From assembly GCA_021806345.1 (NCBI GenBank), contig JAJZXP010000298.1, forward strand, positions 1 to 11,949: a stretch of DNA of 11,949 bases, given 5' to 3'. This document shows, piece after piece, positions 1-7,522 of this stretch. Within the stretch, counting starts at the first letter, position 1. Every line of letters begins with the position of its first letter. The notes below the pieces were generated by a model. The model saw nothing but the letters and a program-made list of their open reading frames with translations, was not told where the DNA came from and did not search any database. The DNA is from Thermoplasmata archaeon (lineage in GTDB: Archaea; Thermoplasmatota; Thermoplasmata; Thermoplasmatales; Thermoplasmataceae). The position numbers and the translations under genes are program-made.

Positions 1-1001
1 AGGAGTATCCTGGCTAGGTTTCGATCAATACTCCTCTGTACATCTATAATCTTCTTATATTCCATTAAAAGTAGGCTTCTTCTTATCTGGTTAAATGTGT
101 CCAACCCGGAAGATGGAATTACATATTCGACACGTCTCAGCTGATTTGACTTTATGGGCCAAAATCCAACATTATAGCTCTTGGACAGGAGATATCTAGT
201 TCCTGATAGTACAAGCTTTATTGAGTATTCGAGTGGATTCTCTTCCCTGGATCCGCTTCCCATGAACGGTGAACTGTCAACCAGAAAGATGAAATTTTTT
301 AACCCTTCCCGTTCATAAACATTTACCATTAATGCCTCCCTATGAAGATTCCTTGCCGAGCTTTTCCAGTTTATCGATTTGAATGGGTCTCCCGGCTGAT
401 ATTCCCTGATACTTTCGAATTCGTGTGTCGGAGGTCCAATTCTTGTTACTGAGTTTCTTGGTGTGTTCTTGTTGGTTCTCAACTGGAATTGACTTCTGCT
501 CAGCAGACTGATTCCGGGATCGACTTCAAGTATGGAAGCAACCGGGAACTCAACGGTCTGCCTCCTCTTGCTTCCGATGGCTGGAATATACTCAAAAACG
601 GCATTGCTCCACTTGAAAAAGCCTCTTCTCGTGGACCTTATCCTGTACTCAAATGTCATTTCCCTTTCTTTGAATCCTTTGAAAAGAATATGGACATTTG
701 TTCCATCCAGTATCTCCATTTCACTGTAAACGGGTAATTGCATGTTGATCAGACCGAAGCCTTTTTTTATTTTGACTTGAACCTGTACTGTTCTTTCGTC
801 ATCAACTTTCATAAGATTTGGAAAGTGAAGCTTAACAGAAATGCTGAGGTCTTTTTCGAGATAGGAAAGTATTAGAATGAAGATTACAGGCATGAAGAGG
901 GAGGCAAAAATTATCTTTTCTGTGGATACAATGCCAATTACTGCGACTGCAACTGTTGTCATTGCCAGTAAGAGGATCTGCTTGTTCCACGAACTGTTCA
1001 T
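1..1001 (-). CDS. DUF58 (vWA-like) membrane protein, C-terminus cut by window edge
   Basis: The reading frame stays open from an ATG at 1001 to the window edge, giving 333 residues without the C-terminus. Residues 7-25 and 30-47 are hydrophobic and look like two membrane segments. A beta-rich region follows. The DUF58 hallmark lies at about 194-231 and includes REYQPGDPFKSINWKSSAR. After it comes a von Willebrand A-like strand, FIFLVDSSPFMG (237-248). In this fold a DxSxS metal site is expected; here it reads D242-S-S244-P-F246, so the last serine is replaced by Phe. The start overlaps the MoxR stop as ATGA, which implies translational coupling. DUF58 proteins are commonly encoded next to MoxR ATPases and are thought to be their partners at the membrane; the substrate is unknown. 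The family call is strong; the function is inference. Confidence 0.92.
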   Translation of the reverse strand, partial: MNSSWNKQILLLAMTTVAVAVIGIVSTEKIIFASLFMPVIFILILSYLEKDLSISVKLHFPNLMKVDDERTVQVQVKIKKGFGLINMQLPVYSEMEILDGTNVHILFKGFKEREMTFEYRIRSTRRGFFKWSNAVFEYIPAIGSKRRQTVEFPVASILEVDPGISLLSRSQFQLRTNKNTPRNSVTRIGPPTHEFESIREYQPGDPFKSINWKSSARNLHREALMVNVYEREGLKNFIFLVDSSPFMGSGSREENPLEYSIKLVLSGTRYLLSKSYNVGFWPIKSNQLRRVEYVIPSSGLDTFNQIRRSLLLMEYKKIIDVQRSIDRNLARIL

Positions 1002-1969
1002 TGATACACTTTTGGAACTTCGATTTTATCCATATATTCCTTGATTATGGATCCCGGATCTACTTCATCCATTACATGCTCTGGCTTTATCACGATACGA
1101 TGGGCAAGGCATTCAACTGCAATGCTTTTTACATCGTCCGGAATTACGTAGTTTCTTCCATCAATGAAAGCCATTGACTGCGATAACCTCATGAGAGATA
1201 TTATACCTCTTGGGCTTGGTCCCGCCATTATCCTTGGATCCTTTCTTATTTGAGTGTACTGAGAAATGTATTTGCTCATCTCAGGACTGATTTCTACTTC
1301 TTCTGTCAGGGATTGAAGCATGACCAATTTTTCTGCATCCAGAATCTTTTCCGCCAAACTGGTGGGATCGTTAGTCTTCCACTCCCTCCTCCTTTTCAGT
1401 ACCTCAAGGTCATCCTCTGGATAGCCAAACGAGAGTCTGATCATAAATCTATCCATCTGAGCTTCAGGCAGGGGATATGTGCCTTCAAATTCGATCGGAT
1501 TTTGTGTCGCAATGACAATGAACGGTTTCTGGAGTTTTATCGTATCCCCCTCAATGGTTACCTGTGTTTCCTCCATTGATTCCAGAAGTGCTGCCTGAGT
1601 CTTTGGGGGAGCTCTGTTTATTTCATCTGCTAGTATCAAATTAGAAAAAATTGGACCACGTATTAGTTCAAAGTTTCCGCTTGCAGGTCTCCACACCTTT
1701 GTACCTGTTATATCGCTCGGCAACAAATCCGGAGTGAATTGTATCCTTTTGAAATTGATTCCGAGGGTTGAGGAGAGTAACTTTGCGACAAAAGTTTTTC
1801 CGATTCCTGGATTGTCCTGTAGTAGGACATGTCCGGATGCGAGAATGGAAGCAATTATTTTCCTCAACACTTCTTCTGGTCCAACAAAGTACCTAGAAAC
1901 TTCTCTCACTACATTCTCTGGCAGCTCTCCCATATTTTCCGTATTTTTACTATTTACCGGTTTACTCAT
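998..1969 (-). CDS. MoxR-family AAA+ ATPase
   Basis: This is a 323-residue ATPase of the usual MoxR length. From the ATG, it shows Walker A DNPGIGKT (52-59), Walker B LILADEIN followed by RAPPKTQAALLESMEE (111-134, the MoxR signature), sensor 1 ATQNP (154-158), the arginine finger region AQMDRF (170-175) and a sensor 2 GPSPRG (250-255). All key ATPase residues are intact. MoxR proteins are cytoplasmic chaperone-like ATPases that act with vWA/DUF58 partners on envelope proteins or metal enzymes. The frame is open to a GTG at 1978, but I chose the ATG at 1969 because AGGTGA lies five bases before it, while the GTG has no Shine-Dalgarno. This start overlaps the stop of the upstream membrane protein by eight bases, and its own stop overlaps the DUF58 start. 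Confidence 0.95.
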   Translation of the reverse strand: MSKPVNSKNTENMGELPENVVREVSRYFVGPEEVLRKIIASILASGHVLLQDNPGIGKTFVAKLLSSTLGINFKRIQFTPDLLPSDITGTKVWRPASGNFELIRGPIFSNLILADEINRAPPKTQAALLESMEETQVTIEGDTIKLQKPFIVIATQNPIEFEGTYPLPEAQMDRFMIRLSFGYPEDDLEVLKRRREWKTNDPTSLAEKILDAEKLVMLQSLTEEVEISPEMSKYISQYTQIRKDPRIMAGPSPRGIISLMRLSQSMAFIDGRNYVIPDDVKSIAVECLAHRIVIKPEHVMDEVDPGSIIKEYMDKIEVPKVYQ

Positions 1970-3080
1970 TATTTTCACCTATTATACTGATATTTTCTAT
2001 TATTACCTTCGTTATTCTTTTTCGGTTTTCCAGATCCTCCTGAAATACTCTTGTTCCATTTGCGGCTCCCATGATCACCGGAATCGGTTTTTCGTAATCC
2101 ATGATAGATTTGAGGCTTTTTTTGATGTATTCCACATTCTTTCCATTTTCTGACAGGAATTTTGTAACTGCTATTATAAGATCATCCTTCACACCTTCTT
2201 TTTCAAACCTGTCAAATGCCTTACCCATAAAATAAATATTTTGTGATGCTGTAACTGAGTTTTCCTTCTCAAATTTTTTAAACGCAGTCATCGAATTCAA
2301 GTTTAGATTTCTGGAGGCCGATTTGTAAAAGGAAATGGCAAAATATGATGCCCCTGCAAGCAAATACAGGAGCAGAAAAATAAGGAGCAAAGTGCTGAAA
2401 AACGAGTGAATAAGATAAATGTATAGTCCCAGGAAGAAGCCAAATACGGCCGCAAAGTCCGTAACCGGTGATCTTTTGAGAACCAGCTTTCCATAAAATA
2501 ACTGTTTAGAGCTGTCCCTTGTCTCAATCATTCCGTAAAAGTAGGAGAACGGTACTAAACTGATAAAAGCGAATAGAAACATGAGGGAGAAAGGCGGCGC
2601 AGGGAATATGAATTCAAAAAATACAAAAAGGATCAGAAGGATAAGTGACGGATAGAAATTTTTCCCGAAAGAGTGGTATTTTCCAGATTCAAATTTCACC
2701 GTTTGATTCATAATTGTATGATATCCACCCATTGATGAAACAGATAACATTAACATCACAAATATATAGAACAGGAAATAGAAAAATCGGCTATTTATGG
2801 AATAAATGTAAAAGCTGACATTTCCAACCATGATCGCCAGAATAAATAAATTTGGCCATAAAACGTATGAAAATGTCTTCTGTAGCCAAACAGGCTGTTT
2901 ATTGGATAAACGATTTCTAATTGCCAATCCATAAAATGTAATTGTGATCAGAACCAAAGGAAAAGAAAAAATGAAAATAAACAGGAGAAGGTATAGAAAC
3001 AGGAATATTGTCCCTACAACCAGATAAATCAAAGGAGTAAGTTTAGAATTACTTTTTTCTTGAGATATACTTTCTGACAA
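1962..3080 (-). CDS. Polytopic membrane protein of the MoxR/DUF58 operon, unrecognised family
   Basis: I do not recognise this 372-residue protein. Hydrophobic segments at about 14-35, 36-56, 72-92, 98-117, 144-162, 163-183, 205-224 and 227-250 suggest eight membrane helices. They are rich in Phe, Leu, Ile and Tyr. The last 115 residues or so (255-372) are charged and probably form a helical cytoplasmic domain, including ASQNIYFMGKAFDRF and a stretch KPIPVIMGAANGTRVFQEDL. The start is TTG at 3080, nine bases after the stop of the preceding gene, with a weak AGGT upstream; no ATG or GTG is available nearby without losing the first helix. Its end overlaps the MoxR start by eight bases, so it is almost surely co-expressed with MoxR. 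A role as membrane scaffold or substrate of the MoxR-DUF58 pair is a guess from position only. Transglutaminase-type proteins often seen in such operons have a catalytic Cys/His/Asp domain, and none is visible here. Confidence 0.85.
   Translation of the reverse strand: MSESISQEKSNSKLTPLIYLVVGTIFLFLYLLLFIFIFSFPLVLITITFYGLAIRNRLSNKQPVWLQKTFSYVLWPNLFILAIMVGNVSFYIYSINSRFFYFLFYIFVMLMLSVSSMGGYHTIMNQTVKFESGKYHSFGKNFYPSLILLILFVFFEFIFPAPPFSLMFLFAFISLVPFSYFYGMIETRDSSKQLFYGKLVLKRSPVTDFAAVFGFFLGLYIYLIHSFFSTLLLIFLLLYLLAGASYFAISFYKSASRNLNLNSMTAFKKFEKENSVTASQNIYFMGKAFDRFEKEGVKDDLIIAVTKFLSENGKNVEYIKKSLKSIMDYEKPIPVIMGAANGTRVFQEDLENRKRITKVIIENISIIGENNE
1975..1980 (-). promoter_or_regulatory. Shine-Dalgarno deciding the MoxR start
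   Basis: On the minus strand AGGTGA sits five bases before the ATG at 1969 and is a full match to the anti-SD core. It lies inside the 3' end of the upstream gene. It favours the ATG over the GTG at 1978, which it overlaps. Such strong sites are rare in this window, where most genes show none. Confidence 0.6.
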
Positions 3081-3089
3081 TGTTTCAAC

Positions 3090-4241
3090 CTACAAGTACA
3101 TCTTCGGGTCGTATAGTGAATCCCTCAGATATCTCAGAAAATCGTAGTATTCATTTATATTAATATTTTGCTTTCCGTAATATAATTTTTCATATTTCCT
3201 TATCGCCCTATTAAACTTCTCTGGGTCCTTGATTATTTTCCTCAGGGATGAGTCTTTTGACATTTCCCTCAGCGTTCTTGTTGTGTTGGAGTTGATTATG
3301 TTTTCACCCAAATTGACTGATAGTTGCTTCGTTGAATTTTTAATTGGATCAATACCAAAAACCTCCTTATGGTCTTCCCTGTCTCCAGTATTTGCAAAAA
3401 GCTGGTTTGAACCGTGTCCTATCCGTAGGGAAAAATTTGTTTTCTCATTGCAGTCCAGTGGTGTCCCATTCAGAGATATTGAGTTTACAGGCATTTCTGA
3501 AGATACGTTAAGGTTTTCATTTTCTTTCGCTAACAGTGGCATGTCATATGGAATGTCTGGCTTAATCAAACCTTCACCTTTCCAGCCATTGAAAGTCTTT
3601 ATTCCTGATACAGTTATATTTTCACTTTCTGATGGGTTGATGCTTCTGTCCCTCCCATTTATAATTAGGTTTTCCTTCTGTTCGGAAGAATCAAAGGAAT
3701 GCTCTTCCCCATCCTCATCCATACCTCCTGGCTTTCTTTCCTGTTTTTTCTTCTTTTTAACGACTGATGTGACAACCAGTATTGCAGCAATCATTCCAAA
3801 AAGAATTATTAGAACTTCCAGAAGCTGGGGATTAATTACCAGTGCAACTGGATTTACATGATTATTCGAAGTGGAACTCCCACCATTGCCTCCTCCACCG
3901 CCTGCTGCCCCCTGGCTTGTGGAATTTGCAGTTAAATTCGATGATGGTAGGGTTAAGTTTAGATTTGGAAATTTAACATTTAGCTTTGAAAACAAGGATT
4001 GCATGAAAGCGCCCAGGTTGAGATTGGGTAAACTGAAGTTTATTGTTGGGAAGTGTAGGCCAAACAGTGAACCTGTTGATGGCCCTGACCCTGATCCAGA
4101 ACCAGAGGACCCACTGGAACTCCCGCTTCCATTTCCCTGTTGCTGGTTTTTTATTACTGGTACAGCGGAAAGGGAGGAGATTAGGACCCACGTAACCAGT
4201 AGTAAAACTACCACTGCGATTACGGCTTTCTTGTAGGCCAT
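3090..4241 (-). CDS. Two-helix membrane protein with Ser/Gly linker, possibly DUF4129-like C-terminus
   Basis: The 383-residue product starts at the ATG at 4241. Residues 5-24 form a signal anchor or signal peptide. Residues 34-57 are a nearly pure Ser/Gly linker. Residues 60-105 hold two copies of an FPxxNxxLPxxNL motif, followed by a second Gly-rich stretch (110-122). A second membrane helix spans 140-160 and ends in KKKKK, which places the N-terminal region outside and the long acidic-polar tail (165-383) inside. The last 60 residues are charged and helical, with EYYDFLRYLRDSLYDP near the end, a layout reminiscent of the DUF4129 domain that often accompanies MoxR and DUF58 genes; the match is weak. 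The 170-320 region looks disordered. It is the first gene of the minus-strand operon, followed nine bases later by the eight-helix protein. The reality of the gene is well supported; the function is not. Confidence 0.85.
   Translation of the reverse strand: MAYKKAVIAVVVLLLVTWVLISSLSAVPVIKNQQQGNGSGSSSGSSGSGSGSGPSTGSLFGLHFPTINFSLPNLNLGAFMQSLFSKLNVKFPNLNLTLPSSNLTANSTSQGAAGGGGGNGGSSTSNNHVNPVALVINPQLLEVLIILFGMIAAILVVTSVVKKKKKQERKPGGMDEDGEEHSFDSSEQKENLIINGRDRSINPSESENITVSGIKTFNGWKGEGLIKPDIPYDMPLLAKENENLNVSSEMPVNSISLNGTPLDCNEKTNFSLRIGHGSNQLFANTGDREDHKEVFGIDPIKNSTKQLSVNLGENIINSNTTRTLREMSKDSSLRKIIKDPEKFNRAIRKYEKLYYGKQNININEYYDFLRYLRDSLYDPKMYL
3933..4052 (-). repeat. Duplicated FPxxNxxLPxxNL protein motif
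   Basis: Within the predicted outer region of the two-helix protein, FPTINFSLPNLNL (residues 64-76, bases 4014-4052) and FPNLNLTLPSSNL (residues 91-103, bases 3933-3971) share the same pattern at a 27-residue spacing. They are joined by a short amphipathic segment containing LGAFMQSLFSKL. The two copies are framed by Ser/Gly-rich and Gly-rich linkers. This looks like a small internal duplication forming two short beta units. Confidence 0.6.
4071..4136 (-). repeat. Ser/Gly low-complexity coding tract
   Basis: Residues 36-57 of the two-helix protein are almost only Ser and Gly with a few Pro, Asn and Thr. The tract directly follows the first membrane segment, so it probably forms a flexible spacer outside the membrane. 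Such tracts can change length by slippage, although the codons here are mixed rather than a perfect DNA repeat. Confidence 0.6.
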
Positions 4242-4261
4242 AATATAGTAACGAAATAAGC

Positions 4262-4269
4262 CTTAAAAT
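4262..4269 (-). promoter_or_regulatory. Possible TATA element of the MoxR-cassette operon
   Basis: On the minus strand ATTTTAAG is centred about 25 bases before the ATG at 4241, the distance expected for a leaderless transcript. There is no Shine-Dalgarno before that ATG, which fits leaderless initiation. A second AT-rich candidate, ATAATTTATT around 4293-4303, would give a leader of roughly 30 bases. Neither is a strong consensus, so the choice is open. Confidence 0.25.
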
Positions 4270-4430
4270 GTTATGCTTGGAACAAAATTATCAGAATAAA
4301 TTATAGAAAGGTGTTCTAAAGGATCAAGAAACCTTTTTTCTTATCGGAAATATGTGGGAGGGTTTACTCCAGCAACCAGCGAGGAGAATGGTGTATGGTT
4401 CTTGAATGCGATCCATTGGAATTTCAGGAA

Positions 4431-4449
4431 GAAACATAATAAATATATA
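4431..4449 (+). promoter_or_regulatory. BRE/TATA promoter of the PH/zinc-ribbon gene
   Basis: A purine-rich GAAAC at 4431-4435 followed by AAATATATA at 4441-4449 fits an archaeal BRE plus TATA box. The TATA centre is about 28 bases before the ATG at 4473, so transcription should begin at or just before the start codon. A polypurine AGGAAGG at 4453-4459 is too far from the ATG for a normal ribosome site and would probably lie upstream of the transcript start. Confidence 0.55.
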
Positions 4450-4472
4450 TTCAGGAAGGCTATTATCTTACA

Positions 4473-5099
4473 ATGATCGTACTGGACCCAAATGAAAACG
4501 AAATTCTAGAAGAAAAAAGTGTAATGATACAGAATGGGGCAAGGGTGGATGACGGTAAGATTCATATTACGAACAAGAGAATTATTTATGAGAAAATGGG
4601 TGAGAGAAAATTCAGACACGCGGAAGCCTCAAAAATATTCCTGGAGATACCAATGTATGAAATTGTCAATGTGTCGTCAGCTGTTCCGAAAATGAGCCTG
4701 TTAACCAAGAAGAGGCTGAGCATAGGGTTTAAAAAAGAAGGAGACAATCAGTTGGTAGAATTTGAAATCAAAAAACCAGAAAGCGTTGTGGAAATGATAA
4801 AAAACTGGGCAACCACCTCAAAAAGGGAGCATGAGGACAAGGTTAAGCAGATGGATGATGAGAGATTCAGACGAGATGTTGAAATGGCAAAGGCCAAATC
4901 AACAAAGAGTAACGTGAATGTGATCAGCTTTGGTAGAAACCTTGGGAATAGCGCCAATAAAAATCCCACTGACGTAGAAAACCAGCAGAAATCAAACCTG
5001 CCAAAACCAACGGAAGCTTTGGACATTTGTCCTGAATGCGGAACATACATTCCATCTGGATCCAAATTCTGCCCAGAATGTGGTTTTAAAATTTTATAG
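4473..5099 (+). CDS. PH/GRAM-like protein with C-terminal zinc ribbon
   Basis: The 208-residue product begins at the ATG at 4473, which lies about one promoter distance from a good TATA box. Residues 1-112 resemble a bacterial/archaeal PH or GRAM-like beta domain; the segment DDGKIHITNKRIIYEK (26-41) is typical of that group. A charged helical or coiled-coil stretch covers about 114-142, and an Asn/Lys-rich linker follows. The C-terminus is a zinc ribbon with CPECG at 186-190 and CPECG at 200-204, giving ligands C186, C189, C200 and C203. No membrane helix or signal peptide is seen. PH/GRAM-like domains often bind lipids or other proteins, so membrane contact is possible but unproven. It is followed 61 bases later by lonB on the same strand and lies divergent to the MoxR operon. 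The specific function is unknown. Confidence 0.88.
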   Translation: MIVLDPNENEILEEKSVMIQNGARVDDGKIHITNKRIIYEKMGERKFRHAEASKIFLEIPMYEIVNVSSAVPKMSLLTKKRLSIGFKKEGDNQLVEFEIKKPESVVEMIKNWATTSKREHEDKVKQMDDERFRRDVEMAKAKSTKSNVNVISFGRNLGNSANKNPTDVENQQKSNLPKPTEALDICPECGTYIPSGSKFCPECGFKIL

Positions 5100-5107
5100 A
5101 ATTTAAT

Positions 5108-5124
5108 TTATAACTTTATTTATC
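5108..5124 (+). promoter_or_regulatory. Possible lonB promoter
   Basis: The short gap before lonB is very AT-rich and holds TATA-like TTATAA (5108-5113) and TTATTTATC (5116-5124). The second would place transcription start near 5145, leaving a leader of about 35 bases before the ATG at 5182. lonB may also be read through from the zinc-ribbon gene. There is no obvious terminator hairpin between the two genes. Confidence 0.3.
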
Positions 5125-5181
5125 AAATTTTCAAGCAAACTCTTAATACTCATTTTCCTATTGACAACCGTGGATGAGAAC

Positions 5182-7128
5182 ATGGAATCTGTAGAAGATT
5201 GGGTTGGGAAGCAAAACTTCCAAACTACTAAGGATGTTGAAGTCCCGAAAATCCTATTTGACCAGGTTATTGGTCAGGAAGAGGCAGGCGAAGTTGTCAA
5301 AAAAGCCGCCCTTCAAAAGAGGCATGTATTGCTTCTTGGGGAACCGGGTACTGGAAAATCTATGTTAGCCCAGTCTATGGTCGATTTCCTACCTAAGGAA
5401 GAACTTGAAGATATAGTGGTATTTCACAATCAAGAAGACAACAACAGACCGAGAATTAAGACATTCCCAGCAGGTAAGGGTAAAGAAATAGTAAAACAAT
5501 ATCAGATTAGGGCAGAACAGGAAAAAAGAGACAAGTCTAGAATGTTTCTCACCATTGTTTTTTCAATATTTATAGTTGGATTGATAATTTCAATTTTAAC
5601 AAATAATTACTACATAGTTTTCCTTGCAATAATGGCCGCAGTGATGATATATTTCCTTGCATCCTTTAACCCCTCAATGAGAATGGAGAGAGCGATGGTC
5701 CCTAAGGTTCTTGTTGCCCACACACCTAACGATAAACCTCCTTTCATCGATTCAACAGGATCCCACTCTGGAGCGTTGCTTGGTGATGTAAGGCACGATC
5801 CTTTTCAGTCCGGAGGCCTCGAAACCCCATCCCACGACAGGGTTGAAGCGGGTAACATTCACAAGGCGGACAAGGGTGTTCTGTTCATTGACGAAATAAA
5901 TCTATTGAGACCGGAAAGCCAGCAGTCATTACTAACAGCAATGCAAGAAAAGAAGTTTTCAATTTCCGGCCAAAGCGAGAGAAGTACTGGCGCACTAGTC
6001 CAGACTGAACCAGTTCCTTGTGATTTCGTTTTAGTTGCAGCAGGAAATCTTGATGCACTTCAGGGGATGCACCCGGCACTGAGATCGAGGATAAGGGGTT
6101 ACGGATACGAGGTATACGTAAGGGATTCAATGGAAGACAATGAGGATAACAGAAAGAAACTTCTTCAATTTGTAGCCCAGGAAGTCGTGAAGGATAAGAA
6201 AATCCCGCACTTTGACAAGAGTGCCGTAATAGAGATAATAAAAGAAGCACAAAAGAGATCAGGAAGAAGAGGAAAACTCACACTCAGATTGAGAGAGTTG
6301 GGTGGATTGATCAGGGCATCGGGAGATGTGGCAATTGGCGAGAAGTCATCAATTGTTACGGCAGACCACGTGACGAGGGCAAAGGGATTCAGCAAACCTG
6401 TTGAACAACAAATAGCCGACAGGTCACTTGAGGTTAAACGGCTGTACAAAACATTCAGAAACTCTGGTGCTGAAGTTGGAACAGTGAATGGACTGGCAGT
6501 GATGGGAGGCAATTCCGGAATGGCAGAATACACAGGTGTAGTGATGCCAATTGTTGCTGAAGTGGCCAATTCACAGACAAAGGGACACGGTTCTGTAATA
6601 GCAACAGGAAAATTAGGTGAAATTGCCAAGGAGGCTGTCCAGAATGTTTCTGCAGTGTTTAAGAAGATAAGCGGAAAAGATCTGTCCGATTTGGATGTCC
6701 ACATACAATTTGTGGGTACTTATGAAGGAGTGGAAGGCGATAGTGCAAGCGTTTCTATAGCTACTGCAGTCATTTCTGCAATAGAGGAAATTCCAATTAA
6801 TCAAAACGTCGCAATGACAGGATCCTTAAGTGTCAGGGGACTGGTCTTACCAGTGGGAGGAGTTACTGCTAAAGTAGAGGCTGCAATAGATGCGGGACTT
6901 GAAAAGGTTATAGTTCCAGCCTCCAACTTTGGCGATATAATCCTTGATCAGAAATATATAGGAAAGATAGAGATAGTCCCTGTGTCAAACATAGAGGAGG
7001 TTTTGGATATCGCTCTGGTTAAAACTGATGAAAAGAAGCAGCTTTTTGACAGGCTCACTGAAATGCTAAAGTCCGGCGCATCCATACAAAAAACCAAAAA
7101 ATCCAGAGCTGGATCAAGTGCAGCCTGA
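5182..7128 (+). CDS. lonB: Archaeal membrane-anchored Lon protease (LonB)
   Basis: This ATP-dependent serine protease degrades membrane and soluble proteins at the inner face of the cell membrane. From the ATG at 5182 it has 648 residues, normal for archaeal LonB. It shows Walker A GEPGTGKS (53-60), two membrane helices inserted in the ATPase domain (about 122-140 and 143-161), Walker B VLFIDEIN (233-240), sensor 1 Asn289 in LVAAGN, and the arginine finger region ALRSRIR (299-305). The protease domain carries catalytic Ser521 in EGDSAS and Lys564 in TAKVEAA, so the Ser-Lys dyad is intact. It lacks the N-terminal LAN domain of bacterial LonA. The frame is open to TTG at 5161; I prefer the ATG because GGATGA lies four bases before it and the residue pattern then begins at the conserved ESVEDWV. 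The stop overlaps the next gene by 11 bases, making it the head of the long plus-strand operon. Confidence 0.97.
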   Translation: MESVEDWVGKQNFQTTKDVEVPKILFDQVIGQEEAGEVVKKAALQKRHVLLLGEPGTGKSMLAQSMVDFLPKEELEDIVVFHNQEDNNRPRIKTFPAGKGKEIVKQYQIRAEQEKRDKSRMFLTIVFSIFIVGLIISILTNNYYIVFLAIMAAVMIYFLASFNPSMRMERAMVPKVLVAHTPNDKPPFIDSTGSHSGALLGDVRHDPFQSGGLETPSHDRVEAGNIHKADKGVLFIDEINLLRPESQQSLLTAMQEKKFSISGQSERSTGALVQTEPVPCDFVLVAAGNLDALQGMHPALRSRIRGYGYEVYVRDSMEDNEDNRKKLLQFVAQEVVKDKKIPHFDKSAVIEIIKEAQKRSGRRGKLTLRLRELGGLIRASGDVAIGEKSSIVTADHVTRAKGFSKPVEQQIADRSLEVKRLYKTFRNSGAEVGTVNGLAVMGGNSGMAEYTGVVMPIVAEVANSQTKGHGSVIATGKLGEIAKEAVQNVSAVFKKISGKDLSDLDVHIQFVGTYEGVEGDSASVSIATAVISAIEEIPINQNVAMTGSLSVRGLVLPVGGVTAKVEAAIDAGLEKVIVPASNFGDIILDQKYIGKIEIVPVSNIEEVLDIALVKTDEKKQLFDRLTEMLKSGASIQKTKKSRAGSSAA

Positions 7129-7522
7129 TGTTTTTTCAATTACTTATAAAAAGGGGATAGAAGAACTGAATGAGATCCTTAGAGATAGCAGGGATAATTT
7201 TTCGCTGTTTAGAGTCTCGATAGAAAAACCTTTCTTATTAGAAGCCTGGAAAAGGTCAGGGAATTTCAGAAAGACCCGAATTAAGGAAAGGAGTTTATAT
7301 TTTTTATGCCTGATCTCAAGTAATAAAAATATAAAAGAATCAAAGGAGATCTCAGGATTTCAGCCTGGAAATACGAATTGCTTTATCATCTATGATAAAA
7401 AAATTGGTAAATTACTGAGTGAAATTGATGGTGTTATCCTGGAACCCTATGATAAAACTACAGAAGCAGATAAGAATCTTTATTTCCAGTTAACCTTGAC
7501 GGAAATGGAGATGATTGCATGA
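7118..7522 (+). CDS. Divergent KEOPS Cgi121-like protein
   Basis: This 134-residue protein starts with GTG at 7118, overlapping lonB by 11 bases; no in-frame ATG exists near the beginning. Its layout fits the Cgi121/TPRKB fold: an N-terminal strand VFSI, then [20 protein letters not shown] (31-50), matching the helix where Cgi121 has H-x-x-x-A, then [22 protein letters not shown] (54-75), matching the 'same family member, not-alone' helix and the xxQI-xxAI element, then an isolated Gly (G80) and a strand FIIYDK. Near the end, FQLTLTEME (123-131) is like the terminal element. Cgi121 is the KEOPS subunit that binds the tRNA 3' end and stimulates Bud32 during N6-threonylcarbamoyl-adenosine synthesis. 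Sequence identity to known Cgi121 is clearly low and the protein is slightly short, so this is a fold-pattern call from memory. It could instead be an unrelated small protein. It is followed by pfkB through an ATGA overlap. Confidence 0.5.
   Translation: MQPDVFSITYKKGIEELNEILRDSRDNFSLFRVSIEKPFLLEAWKRSGNFRKTRIKERSLYFLCLISSNKNIKESKEISGFQPGNTNCFIIYDKKIGKLLSEIDGVILEPYDKTTEADKNLYFQLTLTEMEMIA
7507..7514 (+). promoter_or_regulatory. Shine-Dalgarno of the PfkB kinase gene
   Basis: GGAGATGA lies four bases before the ATG at 7519 and differs by one base from the full GGAGGTGA. It sits within the last codons of the Cgi121-like gene. Together with the ATGA overlap it supports re-initiation of translation at the kinase start. 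Confidence 0.55.

Larger units (their letters stand above)
4242..4472. promoter_or_regulatory. Divergent intergenic region between the MoxR operon and the zinc-ribbon gene
   Basis: These 231 bases separate two diverging transcription units and must hold both promoters. Near the right end there is a clear TATA element. At the left end there are only weaker AT-rich candidates for the minus-strand operon. In the middle, AAGAAA (4326-4331) and TTTCTT (4337-4342) could pair as a six-base stem with a five-base loop, which is too weak to name. I see no convincing gene, RNA or larger repeat. Confidence 0.6.

Noticed and set aside
998..1978. GTG at 1978 as the MoxR start
   Set aside because: The AGGTGA that overlaps it is better used as ribosome site for the ATG nine bases downstream.
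3229..4236. Open plus-strand frames of 210 and 121 codons opposite the two-helix membrane protein
   Set aside because: They are shadows of the minus-strand gene; the proline-rich product of the second is simply the complement of Ser/Gly codons, and neither has recognisable domains or start signals.
4326..4342. Inverted repeat AAGAAA/TTTCTT in the intergenic region
   Set aside because: The six-base AT-rich stem is too weak for a terminator or operator call and lies near no gene end.
4352..4405. Seventeen-codon open frame in the divergent intergenic region
   Set aside because: It has no ribosome site, no clear promoter at the right distance and no recognisable peptide; such short frames are expected by chance.
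5100..5160. AT-rich gap as terminator of the zinc-ribbon gene
   Set aside because: There is no stem-loop and no long T run; the AT richness is equally explained by the lonB promoter.
6165..6704. Minus-strand open frame of 179 codons
   Set aside because: It lies fully opposite the conserved protease domain of LonB and has no motif, so it is a shadow frame.
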